Of a stretch of DNA of 64,000 nt, positions 1 through 8,063 are shown piece after piece. This DNA comes from Arthrobacter sp. Soil762 (lineage in GTDB: Bacteria > Actinomycetota > Actinomycetes > Actinomycetales > Micrococcaceae). Every line of letters begins with the position of its first letter. Position 1 is the first letter of the stretch. The translations under genes and the position numbers were made by a program. A model generated the notes under the pieces. The model saw only the letters and a program-made list of their open reading frames with translations, was not told the DNA's origin and searched no databases. The stretch lies in NCBI RefSeq assembly GCF_001428335.1, contig NZ_LMSG01000012.1:379136-443135 (forward strand), given 5' to 3'.

Positions 1-69
1 TGCCACGTGGCCATCGACAACAGGCGCCGCATCGTGGCAGTGGAGCAGTTCAAGCCCTTCGACGACTAG
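1..69 (+). CDS. C-terminal 22 codons of an unidentified protein
   Basis: An open frame enters from the left edge and ends at TAG 67-69, giving a C-terminus that includes AIDNRRRIVAVEQF and ends FDD. The fragment is too short to assign a family. Codon use is GC3-rich like the neighbours, so it is probably the true end of a gene. It is followed within 5 bp by one copy of the 26-bp repeat described separately. Confidence 0.6.
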   Translation, partial: CHVAIDNRRRIVAVEQFKPFDD

Positions 70-73
70 CGTT

Positions 74-99
74 TTTTGGTCAATGCCGGGCGCGACGCC
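74..99. repeat. 26-bp exact direct repeat, copy 1
   Basis: The 26 bases 74-99 (beginning TTTTGGTCAATGCC, ending GCGACGCC) recur exactly at 2186-2211. This copy is non-coding and lies just after the stop codon of the partial upstream gene. The other copy lies inside the GntR coding sequence. Similarity stops abruptly on both sides. Confidence 0.95.
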
Positions 100-123
100 A
101 CAGCCTGTTGACCCCGAGATGTT

Positions 124-143
124 TGTATCAAATACTTAGTACA
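124..143. promoter_or_regulatory. possible operator upstream of the membrane protein/GntR operon
   Basis: The 20 bases from TGTATCAAA to TTAGTACA form an imperfect inverted repeat with TGTA/TACA ends. It sits 26 bp upstream of the GTG start of the operon that ends in a YtrA-type GntR regulator. YtrA-type regulators commonly repress their own operon. The assignment is inference from position and weak symmetry. Confidence 0.35.
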
Positions 144-169
144 TTGATGCGCAAAATCTGGGGGATGAT

Positions 170-1882
170 GTGCCGGGCGTCGACGGTCTCGAAATAGCGG
201 TTCACAACGTGCCGCCCATGGTCCCGTTGTGGCCGTTCCTGTTGGCCGCCGGCCTGTACCTGCTGTTGCGGTGGGTGATCAGGGCCCCGGGCGGCGGGAC
301 CACCGCCGTGACGGTTTCCCAGCATGCGCTGTGGATCGGCGTGATCGGATGGTTGGCTAGCTCCCTGCAGGCCGCGTGGACTGCGGGCATCCTTCCGGCG
401 GGCAACACATCGCCCACCCTGGCCACGCCAACAAGCATCCTCGGAGCTTTGGCGTGGCCGGTCCTGGGCTGCCTCGCGGTCCATGCCGTGGGGCAGCTGA
501 GCTACCCCGGACCCCGGCTCCCCCGCCGGCTGGCCTCCCTGGAGATCCGCCGCATCCCGTACTACCTGCCCCGTCCCCTCGCCTGGACTGTCGCCGCGAT
601 CTTTCTGGGTTCGGCGCTGCAGATCGGGTTTGTGGCTGGCCTTCCCGCCTACGACTCCATCCCGTATGGCGCTTTGCAGGAAGACCCCAGCAGTTTCAGG
701 CGCACCGGTGGGGACGGCCGGATCCAGGGCTACGTTTTGGCCGCCTGCCTGGGCGCCGCCTGGCTGACCCTGGCGTTGGGAACCGCGCTGGTGCTCAAAC
801 TCATCAGCCACCGGAGGCAGCTCGAGGCCCTGGATGCACCGGAGAATGACCTGCTGCGGACCATCGCCATGAACAGGCTTTTGAGGACCGTCGCAACCAT
901 CGCCGTCGGGCTTGCCGCGGTGGCAGGCAATTTTGCTGCCCGGCCCGATCCGGCCGCCAATGTAGCCAGTTGGACCAACCCGGCCGGATTCGCGGCGTTC
1001 GTAGTGCTGCTGGTCATGTGGGGGTGGGCGCCACCCAAGCTGCCCAGCGTCCAGGTCAACGGCAAGGGGAACAGGGCGGCGCTCTTAGAATCACCGGCCG
1101 CCGCGCATCCGGCAACCCGTCTCGTTGTTTCCCTCGGGGCAGCCATGGGGTTCACTCCGGTAGCAGTCGCCGTACTGGGATTGTTCGTGCCCGGTCTCTA
1201 TTTCCCCGGCCCCGGTCTTCCGGGGCTGCCGGTGCTGTTTGTCGCGCTGATGGCGGCAGCCGTTCTGCTGGTGCCTGGGGCCGGCGAGCTGCTGCTCCAG
1301 CGCAGCTATGGCACCCACGGGATACCGCGGACATGGCCGCGGCAGGTGGTGAGCCCGGCCTTGCTCACCACGGCGATCGTCGCCGTCGTACTCTTCGTCG
1401 CGATCACGGTGCTGACTGCTGCGGGGGAATGGGACCTGCGTGAGGCCGGGCTGGACGGTTTCCTGCGCCCGGGCGGCACGCCCCCCGATGGTTCTCCCGG
1501 CTGGGTGATCGCGGCGGTTGCGACGGCGGCCGTCGCGGCCATCGCCGGCCTGCCGGTTGTTGCGGCCCGGAGGCGTCGCAGCATATCCACCGACATCCAC
1601 GGCCTGGACGCCGCACTGCGGGCCATCACGGTCCATCGTGTGGTGCGGACGTTTGCCGCCTACTGCACAGCCCAAGCAGGCGTGCTGCTGATGACGGCAA
1701 GCCGGGCCTGGCCGCCGTTGCTGGGCCTGCCGGCAACAACCTGGGCAGCCCCGTGGCAGCCGGCCATCATTGCGGGGGTGCTGCTCGCGGCCGCCGGCGT
1801 GGTGGTCGCCGTCATCCCGGTCAAGGGTTTCGCCCGGACTCCGGCCGCCCCGGTGAAGCCTGCCCGGGAAGGGGTGCCGTGA
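170..1882 (+). CDS. polytopic membrane protein, operon partner of a YtrA-type GntR regulator
   Basis: This 570-residue protein has roughly a dozen hydrophobic segments spread over its whole length, so it is an integral membrane protein. Two stretches, near residues 218-245 (LLRTIAMNRLLRTVATI) and 478-505 (LRAITVHRVVRTFAAY), resemble each other, suggesting an internal duplication. The start is GTG at 170, with GGGGG five bases upstream. The stop codon overlaps the GTG of the GntR gene (GTGA), so the two are translationally coupled. Membrane proteins paired with short GntR regulators are common in Gram-positive bacteria, but no transport signature or substrate can be named here. Confidence 0.8.
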   Translation: MPGVDGLEIAVHNVPPMVPLWPFLLAAGLYLLLRWVIRAPGGGTTAVTVSQHALWIGVIGWLASSLQAAWTAGILPAGNTSPTLATPTSILGALAWPVLGCLAVHAVGQLSYPGPRLPRRLASLEIRRIPYYLPRPLAWTVAAIFLGSALQIGFVAGLPAYDSIPYGALQEDPSSFRRTGGDGRIQGYVLAACLGAAWLTLALGTALVLKLISHRRQLEALDAPENDLLRTIAMNRLLRTVATIAVGLAAVAGNFAARPDPAANVASWTNPAGFAAFVVLLVMWGWAPPKLPSVQVNGKGNRAALLESPAAAHPATRLVVSLGAAMGFTPVAVAVLGLFVPGLYFPGPGLPGLPVLFVALMAAAVLLVPGAGELLLQRSYGTHGIPRTWPRQVVSPALLTTAIVAVVLFVAITVLTAAGEWDLREAGLDGFLRPGGTPPDGSPGWVIAAVATAAVAAIAGLPVVAARRRRSISTDIHGLDAALRAITVHRVVRTFAAYCTAQAGVLLMTASRAWPPLLGLPATTWAAPWQPAIIAGVLLAAAGVVVAVIPVKGFARTPAAPVKPAREGVP

Positions 1883-2268
1883 ACTCCGGCATCTCCGTCG
1901 ACCTGCGCTCGGCAACCCCGCCGTTTGAACAGATCCGCTCGCAGATCAGCGCCCTGATCGCCACCGGAACACTCACCGCCGGAAGCAGGCTGCCCACTGT
2001 CCGCAGCCTGGCCGCCGATCTGGGCATCGCCGCCGGAACTGTCGCGCGGGCGTACAAGGAACTTGAGGCTGCCGGATTCATTGAATCCCGACGGCGGAAC
2101 GGCACCGTCGTCGCGCAGCCGGCACCGGGCGGCGCCCAGCAAGCAGGCGGGCCGGTGCCGGAAGCGGTGACTGCCGCCGTCGACCTTTTGGTCAATGCCG
2201 GGCGCGACGCCCGGCTCACCGATGAACTGCTGCTCGATCTGGTCCGTAGCAGGCAGAGGAAGGGCTGA
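1879..2268 (+). CDS. GntR-family regulator, YtrA-like
   Basis: The 129-residue protein is a winged helix-turn-helix with almost nothing after it, the layout of the YtrA subfamily. The DNA-binding region (about residues 12-75) contains PPFEQIRSQI, RLPTVRSLAADLGI, AAGTVARAYKELEAAGFI and the wing RRRNGTVV. The start GTG overlaps the stop of the membrane protein gene. It probably represses its own operon. The coding sequence contains copy 2 of the 26-bp repeat near its 3' end. Confidence 0.88.
   Translation: MNSGISVDLRSATPPFEQIRSQISALIATGTLTAGSRLPTVRSLAADLGIAAGTVARAYKELEAAGFIESRRRNGTVVAQPAPGGAQQAGGPVPEAVTAAVDLLVNAGRDARLTDELLLDLVRSRQRKG
2186..2211. repeat. 26-bp exact direct repeat, copy 2
   Basis: This copy is identical to 74-99 and encodes part of the GntR C-terminus (LLVNAGRDA). 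The two copies bracket the membrane protein gene and most of the regulator gene. Confidence 0.95.
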
Positions 2269-2341
2269 TCCGATGCGCGGCAGGCGGCCAGCGTTGAGGC
2301 CAGCCGCGGGACCCTTGCGGGGTCGGCAGGGCTTCGCCCGG

Positions 2342-2353
2342 TAGACTTTAGCC
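2342..2353 (+). promoter_or_regulatory. leaderless -10 element of thyA
   Basis: TAGACT at 2342-2347 lies exactly six bases before the GTG start of thyA, and no Shine-Dalgarno sequence is present. This geometry places the transcription start on the start codon. Confidence 0.65.
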
Positions 2354-3157
2354 GTGAGCATCCCGACGCCTTATGAAGACCTCCTGCGCGACGTCCTGGC
2401 CCATGGCACGCACAAATCCGACCGCACGGGCACCGGAACCACCAGCGTTTTCGGCCGTCAACTGCGCTTTGACCTTGGCCGGAGCTTCCCGCTGATCACC
2501 ACCAAACGCGTGCATTTCAAGTCCGTGGCGGTGGAGCTGCTGTGGTTCCTGCGCGGCGAATCGAACGTCAAATGGATGCAGGACCAGGGCGTCAGCATCT
2601 GGAACGAGTGGGCCGACGCGGAAGGCGAACTGGGTCCCGTCTACGGCGTCCAGTGGCGCAGCTGGCCCACCCCTGACGGCGGCCATGTTGACCAGATCGC
2701 CGAGCTGGTGGAGAACCTCAAGACCAACCCGGACTCGCGCCGGCACATCGTGTCTGCCTGGAACGTCTCCGAGCTCAAGGACATGGCACTGCCCCCGTGC
2801 CACGCGTTCTTCCAGTTCTACGTGGCCGACGGCAAACTGTCCTGCCAGCTGTACCAGCGCTCTGCGGACATGTTCCTGGGCGTGCCCTTCAACATTGCCT
2901 CCTACGCCCTGCTCACCTGCATGATTGCGCAGCAGGTGGGGCTGGAGCCTGGCGAGTTTGTATGGACAGGCGGCGACGTCCACATCTACGAGAACCACAT
3001 GGACCAGGTCCTGAAGCAGCTGGACCGGGAACCGTATGAATACCCGCAGCTGAAGATCACCCGGAAGCCGGCCTCGATCTTCGACTACACGCTCGAGGAC
3101 TTCGAAGTGGTGGGCTACCGGCACCACCCCACAATCAAGGCCCCAATCGCCGTATGA
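2354..3157 (+). CDS. thyA: thymidylate synthase
   Basis: This cytosolic enzyme methylates dUMP to dTMP using methylene-tetrahydrofolate. The 267-residue length is standard for the short ThyA form. Visible signatures are the phosphate-binding SDRTGTGT near residue 22, [11 protein letters not shown] near 127 and the catalytic cysteine in [11 protein letters not shown] (Cys149). The GTG start at 2354 follows a leaderless-type -10. The ATGA overlap with the next gene couples it to dihydrofolate reductase, which regenerates the tetrahydrofolate this reaction oxidises. Confidence 0.97.
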   Translation: MSIPTPYEDLLRDVLAHGTHKSDRTGTGTTSVFGRQLRFDLGRSFPLITTKRVHFKSVAVELLWFLRGESNVKWMQDQGVSIWNEWADAEGELGPVYGVQWRSWPTPDGGHVDQIAELVENLKTNPDSRRHIVSAWNVSELKDMALPPCHAFFQFYVADGKLSCQLYQRSADMFLGVPFNIASYALLTCMIAQQVGLEPGEFVWTGGDVHIYENHMDQVLKQLDREPYEYPQLKITRKPASIFDYTLEDFEVVGYRHHPTIKAPIAV

Positions 3158-3738
3158 GCACCGAGAACGCAGCAGACCCCCAGGACTTCACGCAGGAACT
3201 CGCCGGTTCCGTGACCGGCGTCGGCCTTGTGTGGGCGCAGACGTCGGGCGGTGTGATCGGCAAGGACGGCGACATGCCCTGGCACCTCCCTGAGGACCTC
3301 AAGCACTTCAACCGGCTGACCATGGGGCACCCTGTGATCATGGGGCGCAAGACGTGGCTGTCGTTCGCGGACAAGTACCGTCCCCTGCCCGGCCGGACAA
3401 ACATTGTGATAACCCGGCAGAAAAACTGGGGCGAATCGCCCGAGGCGGATGGCGCCGTCGTGGTCCCCTCCCTGGATGATGCCCTCCTTGAGTCGCAGTT
3501 CGTCGACGGCGGCGGGACCGTCTGGATCCTGGGCGGCGGGGAAGTCTTCCGCCAGTCCACCGAACTCGCCAACGTCGCGGTGGTCACCACCATCGATATG
3601 GAGGCCGACGGCGACACGTTCGCTCCGGAGCTCGACGAGACCTGGGAGGCGGCGGCCTCCGTCCCGCCAGACGGGTGGCTGACGGCGGCCAACGGAACGC
3701 GCTACAGGTTTACCAAATGGATTAGGACGCAGGGCTGA
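3154..3738 (+). CDS. folA: dihydrofolate reductase
   Basis: This enzyme reduces dihydrofolate to tetrahydrofolate with NADPH. The 194 residues include the DHFR N-terminal signature with [12 protein letters not shown] near residue 45 (its acidic residue contacts the pteridine), followed by PVIMGRKTW and the NADPH-loop motif WILGGGEVF. It has about 20 extra N-terminal residues compared with short bacterial DHFRs. Overlap with thyA (ATGA) makes a thyA-folA operon. Confidence 0.96.
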   Translation: MSTENAADPQDFTQELAGSVTGVGLVWAQTSGGVIGKDGDMPWHLPEDLKHFNRLTMGHPVIMGRKTWLSFADKYRPLPGRTNIVITRQKNWGESPEADGAVVVPSLDDALLESQFVDGGGTVWILGGGEVFRQSTELANVAVVTTIDMEADGDTFAPELDETWEAAASVPPDGWLTAANGTRYRFTKWIRTQG

Positions 3739-3739
3739 G

Positions 3740-3958
3740 ATGTTGAAAAAACCGGAAACACTGTTTGTGCTGGGCTACATGCTGCTGCCGCTGCTCGCGC
3801 TGCTCTCTGCGATCGTGGGCCTGACCATGATCCTGGGCGGCAACAAGATCGCGGGGGCCATCGTGCTTGTGGTGGTGACGCAGGTGTTTGCCTTCGGCGC
3901 CTTCTACGCGTTGCGACTCCGCAAAGCCGCGGTGCTGGAGGAAACCAACCGCAGCTGA
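3740..3958 (+). CDS. small membrane protein with two transmembrane segments
   Basis: The 72-residue protein begins one base after the folA stop. It has two hydrophobic helices (about residues 9-30 and 36-58) and a basic tail (LRLRKAAV). The spacing suggests co-transcription with thyA-folA. I do not recognise a family and there is no catalytic motif. Confidence 0.72.
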   Translation: MLKKPETLFVLGYMLLPLLALLSAIVGLTMILGGNKIAGAIVLVVVTQVFAFGAFYALRLRKAAVLEETNRS

Positions 3959-4038
3959 CGCCTGTTTCCTCCCGCACGCCGTCGTACGCATCCCCGCGCG
4001 AGTGACGTAACCGACTGCGACCTGCGCGATCCGGCGTC

Positions 4039-4050
4039 TAAACTGGACGA
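4039..4050 (+). promoter_or_regulatory. leaderless -10 element of asd
   Basis: TAAACT at 4039-4044 is followed by exactly six bases and then ATG 4051. There is no ribosome binding site, so the mRNA is predicted to start at the initiation codon. Confidence 0.7.
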
Positions 4051-5193
4051 ATGACTACAGCAGCTACCCCCTCCGTCGGCCTGGTCGGATGGCGCGGCAT
4101 GGTCGGCTCCGTCCTGATGCAGCGCATGCAGGACGAGGGCGACTTCGCCAACATCAACCCGGTGTTCTTCTCCACGTCAAACGCGGGAGGCGCCGCCCCG
4201 TCGATTGCCGGTGCTGCCGCTGGCGCCGCCGGCAAGCTTGAGGACGCGTTCGACGTCGACACGCTGGCTAAGCTGCCCATTATTGTCACCGCCCAGGGCG
4301 GGGACTACACCAAGCGCGTGCACACCGAGCTGCGAGGCCGCGGCTGGGACGGCCTCTGGATCGACGCCGCCTCCACGCTGCGCATGAACGACGACTCGAT
4401 CATCGTGCTTGACCCGATCAACCGCGACGTCATCGACAAGGGCCTGGTCAACGGCACCAAGGACTTCATTGGCGGCAACTGCACCGTTTCCTGCATGCTC
4501 ATGGGCCTCGGCGGGCTGTTCAAGAACGGCCTCGTCGAGTGGGGCACATCCATGACCTACCAGGCGGCCTCCGGCGGCGGCGCCCGGCACATGCGCGAAC
4601 TGCTCAGCCAGTTCGGCACGCTCAACGCCGAGGTCAGCTCGGAACTGGACGACCCGGCGTCGGCCATCCTGGAAATTGACCGCAAGGTCCTGGCCCACCA
4701 GCGCTCCGACATCGACGCCACCCAGTTCGGCGTGCCACTGGCCGGCTCCCTCATCCCGTGGATCGACGCGGACCTCGGCAACGGACAGTCCAAGGAAGAG
4801 TGGAAGGCCGGGGTTGAAACCAACAAGATCCTGGGCACCTCGGACGAAAACCGGATCATGATGGACGGCCTGTGCATCCGGATCGGGGCCATGCGTTCGC
4901 ACTCGCAGGCGCTGACGCTCAAGCTCCGCGAGGACCTCTCCGTGGCCGAGATCGAGAAGCTCCTCGCCGAGGACAACGAGTGGGCCAAGGTCATCCCGAA
5001 CACCAAGGAAGACTCCATGGCGGGCCTGACCCCCGTGGCCGCGTCCGGCACCCTGGACATCCCCGTGGGCCGCATCCGCAAGATGGAAATGGGCCCGGAG
5101 TACATCAGCGCCTTCACCGTGGGTGACCAGCTGCTCTGGGGCGCCGCCGAGCCGCTGCGCCGCATGCTCAACATCGCCACCGGGAACCTCTAA
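4051..5193 (+). CDS. asd: aspartate-semialdehyde dehydrogenase
   Basis: This enzyme reduces aspartyl phosphate to aspartate semialdehyde with NADPH, the branch point to lysine/diaminopimelate, threonine and methionine. The 380 residues start with the nucleotide-binding [11 protein letters not shown]; the active-site cysteine lies in GGNCTVSCM (Cys144), and the later [10 protein letters not shown] supplies the conserved histidine. Length and motifs match the longer E. coli-type Asd rather than the roughly 345-residue form usual in actinobacteria. It stands alone, without lysC. Confidence 0.96.
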   Translation: MTTAATPSVGLVGWRGMVGSVLMQRMQDEGDFANINPVFFSTSNAGGAAPSIAGAAAGAAGKLEDAFDVDTLAKLPIIVTAQGGDYTKRVHTELRGRGWDGLWIDAASTLRMNDDSIIVLDPINRDVIDKGLVNGTKDFIGGNCTVSCMLMGLGGLFKNGLVEWGTSMTYQAASGGGARHMRELLSQFGTLNAEVSSELDDPASAILEIDRKVLAHQRSDIDATQFGVPLAGSLIPWIDADLGNGQSKEEWKAGVETNKILGTSDENRIMMDGLCIRIGAMRSHSQALTLKLREDLSVAEIEKLLAEDNEWAKVIPNTKEDSMAGLTPVAASGTLDIPVGRIRKMEMGPEYISAFTVGDQLLWGAAEPLRRMLNIATGNL

Positions 5194-5220
5194 CCTCCCG
5201 CGGCTCCCCGCTACTTGAAC

Positions 5221-5274
5221 GGCCCTGCCCCGCAGGAACGGTGCTGCCCCGCACCGCTTTTGCGGGGCCGGGCC
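5221..5274. terminator. bidirectional hairpin between asd and the winged-helix gene
   Basis: Arms at 5221-5234 (GGCCCTGCCCCGCA) and 5261-5274 (TGCGGGGCCGGGCC) pair over 14 bp with one mismatch. It lies between two genes that converge, so it probably ends both transcripts. Confidence 0.65.
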
Positions 5275-5309
5275 GGTCGTGTTCTGCAGGGCGGCGAATG
5301 GGGCCTGGC

Positions 5310-6407
5310 TTAGCTGTCCAGGAATGCGAGGTACTGTACCGCGGCCTTGCTGAACACGGCCTGCGCAGCGGGTCCAAGTGGCTGCGAGTCATCAAACAGT
5401 TCAGGCACGACGGCGGCGCTGCGGCTGGTTCCGGCCCGCGCCCACGTGCCGATCACCACTCCCCCGGCCACGACGGTCTTCTTGAATACTCCGTTGCCGC
5501 CCGGGACGATCTTGTTGGCGTGCTCCCGCGCCAACACCAGGCTGCGGTCCTGATAGCCCAGCAGGAACTCGTCGAAGCCCGGCAGCAGGAGCACGGAGCG
5601 TTGCCCGGGCACGCCGTCGTCGAGCATTGATGCAGTCTCCGGTGACATCCAGTAGTGGACGCCCCCGAATTCCAGCTCCACCAGCTGCCCGCTGACCAGC
5701 TCAAACGCCGCCCGAACGTCGGTCAGGGGAATCTGCGTCCACCAGGCGAAGTCGCGGACGGTGGCAGGGCCGTGGCTGCGAAAGTAGCGCAACATGAACT
5801 CGGCGATCGCTTCCTGCCGCTCAAGCTCGCGCGACACCGGAATCCAGTCATCGAACGCCACCAGCAGCTGCTGGTTCCCCGCCAATGGCCCTTGAACCAG
5901 CCAGGCGTTCCGGCACAGCGTCCCCAAGAGGTGGATCCCCCGCTGGCCGCTGGTGGGCTGCCCGGCTGCCTCAAACACCTCGAAGAGTTCGGTCCGGCTC
6001 ACGGGACCGCCGGCCGCAATCCGCTCCAAGGCAACGTCGCGGCACTTCTCGATGTCCGCCCAGGTGATGTCCAGTTCCCGGTGCCGGCCGGCAATGATGC
6101 GGCTAAGACGCTCGGTGGTGAGGTCCAGCATCCAGCGCAGATCCTCTGGAGCAACGAAGTGCAGGGTGCCGCGCATCGGCCAGGACCGGACCACCCTTCC
6201 GCTGTCCAACGCGGCGCGAACGTCAGTCAACCCTGCGCCCGGAACGCGGACGCCGATGGCCCAGAACGCGGCCTGCAGGTCCTGAGCCTGCGTGGCCGTC
6301 ATCCAGCGGACCGCGGCCTCTACGGAGCCGAGTCCGGGGCCAAACAGTCCTTGGGAGGCGAGGCGTAACCTGCCCATCACCTTGGGGCTTACATGGTTCA
6401 CTGCCAT
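5310..6407 (-). CDS. winged-helix DNA-binding protein of the HTH_42/AlkZ-like family
   Basis: The 365-residue protein resembles the HTH_42 family that includes the DNA glycosylases YcaQ and AlkZ. A Q-A-Q triplet sits in the expected N-terminal helix (TATQAQDLQAAFWAI, about residues 37-51), and AlkZ-type enzymes use a Q-hydrophobic-Q motif for base excision. Later segments include RGTLHFVAPEDLRW and LLLPGFDEFLLGYQDRS. ATG 6407 is chosen because TACGAT stands exactly six bases before it. A GTG at 6401 with GAGGA upstream is the alternative. Glycosylase activity is inference. Confidence 0.82.
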   Translation of the reverse strand: MAVNHVSPKVMGRLRLASQGLFGPGLGSVEAAVRWMTATQAQDLQAAFWAIGVRVPGAGLTDVRAALDSGRVVRSWPMRGTLHFVAPEDLRWMLDLTTERLSRIIAGRHRELDITWADIEKCRDVALERIAAGGPVSRTELFEVFEAAGQPTSGQRGIHLLGTLCRNAWLVQGPLAGNQQLLVAFDDWIPVSRELERQEAIAEFMLRYFRSHGPATVRDFAWWTQIPLTDVRAAFELVSGQLVELEFGGVHYWMSPETASMLDDGVPGQRSVLLLPGFDEFLLGYQDRSLVLAREHANKIVPGGNGVFKKTVVAGGVVIGTWARAGTSRSAAVVPELFDDSQPLGPAAQAVFSKAAVQYLAFLDS

Positions 6408-6444
6408 GTCCTCATCGTAGGACCCGGCCCGATAGGGTGTAAGC
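6408..6444. promoter_or_regulatory. 37-bp divergent pair of leaderless promoters
   Basis: On the minus strand TACGAT (6414-6419) precedes ATG 6407 by six bases. On the plus strand TAGGGT (6433-6438) precedes ATG 6445 by six bases. Neither gene has a usable ribosome binding site, and both promoters are packed into 37 bp. Confidence 0.65.
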
Positions 6445-6954
6445 ATGACTTTGGGGAGTTTGTGGCAATTGTTCGCGCGCGGAACACAGGCATGGCTGGT
6501 GGCAGGGACCGTATCCGTCCTGGCCGGCGTGGCCATCGGGCTGGCCCCGGCCATTGGTTTCCAGCCCCTGGGATTCCCGGGAGGCGGCGGCGAGGCACCC
6601 CTGGAACTCTTATTGCCTTCCCTGTTCCTGTCGCTCGGCGGAGGGTACGCCGTGCTTTTTCCCGGCATCCGGGTGGGCCGCGGCAAGGTCCGCATTGTGC
6701 GCGACTGGAAGCTCTATCCCGTCAGCGGCCGGCTGATCTGGGTCCTCGCCCATGCCACCGCCGTGATCGGTTTGGTGGCCTGCATCGTCGCGGCCGCGAC
6801 CCACCCCGCAGTTCCCGGACTTTTGGTCTGGCTGTTTATGGGTCCATATTTGGCGCTGACCGGCTGGGCCGCCGCCCTGCTGGGCATGGCCACGAACGTC
6901 CGGCTGACGGGCGCCGTTGACGGGCGCACGGCGCCGGTCACGCAAGCAAGCTGA
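6445..6954 (+). CDS. four-helix membrane protein of unknown function
   Basis: The 169 residues contain about four hydrophobic segments (near 18-38, 53-76, 93-118 and 124-147) separated by short polar loops, including the basic RVGRGKVRIVRDWKLYP. The start is leaderless. It is divergent from the winged-helix gene and converges on murB with only 20 bp between the stops. No family is recognised. Confidence 0.78.
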   Translation: MTLGSLWQLFARGTQAWLVAGTVSVLAGVAIGLAPAIGFQPLGFPGGGGEAPLELLLPSLFLSLGGGYAVLFPGIRVGRGKVRIVRDWKLYPVSGRLIWVLAHATAVIGLVACIVAAATHPAVPGLLVWLFMGPYLALTGWAAALLGMATNVRLTGAVDGRTAPVTQAS

Positions 6955-6974
6955 CGCCTTCAACGAGCTGAACG

Positions 6975-8042
6975 CTAGAGCGTCACGCCGATGAGCAGCG
7001 GTTCCGGGTGCAGTTCAATGCCAAAGCGTTCGACGACGCCGGCGCGCACCTCGCGCGCGATGGCCAGCATGTCCTTGGCGCTGGCCGAGCCGCGGTTGGT
7101 GATGGCCAGCGTGTGTTTCGTGGACAGTGACGCCCGCCCGCCTGAGGCGCTGCCTTCCTCCAGGCCATAACCCTTGCCGAACCCTGCCTGGTCGATCAGC
7201 CACGCGGCGGACAGCTTCACCAGCCCGTCCGCCCCGGCGGGGTACTGCGGCGCGGACTCCGGCAGCGTTGCCGCCACGTTCACAGGGACTACCGGGTTGG
7301 TGAAGAAGGAGCCGGTGGAATAGGTGTCCCGGTCCTCGGGATCCAGGACCATGCCTTTGGATGCCCGCAGCCTCAGGACCTCCCGGCGGACATCGTTGGA
7401 GTACGCGCGCTTGCCTGCCTCCACGCCCAGGGAGCGGGCCAGCTCGGCGTAGCGGATGGGTGCGCTCATCCGGCCCAGCGGGAGCTGGAATTCCACGGTC
7501 AGCACGATGTAGCGGGGTGATCCCTCGACAGTGGTCTGCTTCAGGATGGAATCGCGGTAGCCGAACTTCAGCTCGGAGTTGGTGAAGGTCTGGACCGCGT
7601 TCCGGGTCCGGTCCCATGTGCGTACCGCCGCGATGGTCTGGGAGACGTCAGATCCGTAGGCCCCGACGTTCTGCACCGGCGTGGCGCCTGTGGCTCCCGG
7701 GATGCCGGAGAGTGCTTCAATGCCGGACCACGCATGCAGCACGGCGTGCTCCACCAGGGCATCCCAGTTGTGGCCGGCCTGGACCACCACTGCCACGCCG
7801 CCGCAGGAATCCTCGGCGTTGACGGTGAACCCTTCCGAGGCGATCCTGATCACGGTGCCGGGGAACCCGTCGTCGGAAATCAGGAGGTTGGAGCCGCCGC
7901 CGATGATGAGTACCCGCTCCCCCGCGGCGTCTGCCGTGCGGACGGCGTCGATGATCTCCGCCTCGGTGCTGGCCTCAATGTACTTGCCGGCGGGTCCCCC
8001 GACGGCGGCGGTGGTCAGGTGGGAGAGCAAAATGGAAGTCAC
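6975..8042 (-). CDS. murB: UDP-N-acetylenolpyruvoylglucosamine reductase
   Basis: MurB reduces UDP-GlcNAc-enolpyruvate to UDP-MurNAc with NADPH and FAD, an early cytosolic step of peptidoglycan synthesis. The 355 residues show the FAD fold (VLIIGGGSNLLI near 44, SGIPGATGATPVQNVGAYG near 112), the proton-donating serine in YSTGSFFTNP, and the terminal glutamate region HPEPLLIG. A GTG start at 8042 is preceded at six bases by TAGTGT (8049-8054), a leaderless arrangement. Confidence 0.97.
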   Translation of the reverse strand: MTSILLSHLTTAAVGGPAGKYIEASTEAEIIDAVRTADAAGERVLIIGGGSNLLISDDGFPGTVIRIASEGFTVNAEDSCGGVAVVVQAGHNWDALVEHAVLHAWSGIEALSGIPGATGATPVQNVGAYGSDVSQTIAAVRTWDRTRNAVQTFTNSELKFGYRDSILKQTTVEGSPRYIVLTVEFQLPLGRMSAPIRYAELARSLGVEAGKRAYSNDVRREVLRLRASKGMVLDPEDRDTYSTGSFFTNPVVPVNVAATLPESAPQYPAGADGLVKLSAAWLIDQAGFGKGYGLEEGSASGGRASLSTKHTLAITNRGSASAKDMLAIAREVRAGVVERFGIELHPEPLLIGVTL

Positions 8043-8048
8043 CAGACC

Positions 8049-8054
8049 ACACTA
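8049..8054 (-). promoter_or_regulatory. leaderless -10 element of murB
   Basis: Read on the minus strand, TAGTGT lies six bases before the GTG start. The longer TATAGTGT overlaps it. No Shine-Dalgarno sequence is visible. Confidence 0.65.
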
Positions 8055-8063
8055 TAGGGAAAC

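Noticed and set aside
6399..6407. GTG 6401 as the start of the winged-helix gene, using GAGGA upstream
   Set aside because: The spacing is good, but TACGAT lies exactly six bases before ATG 6407 and would put the transcript start there, removing the GAGGA from any leader role. The choice is not certain.
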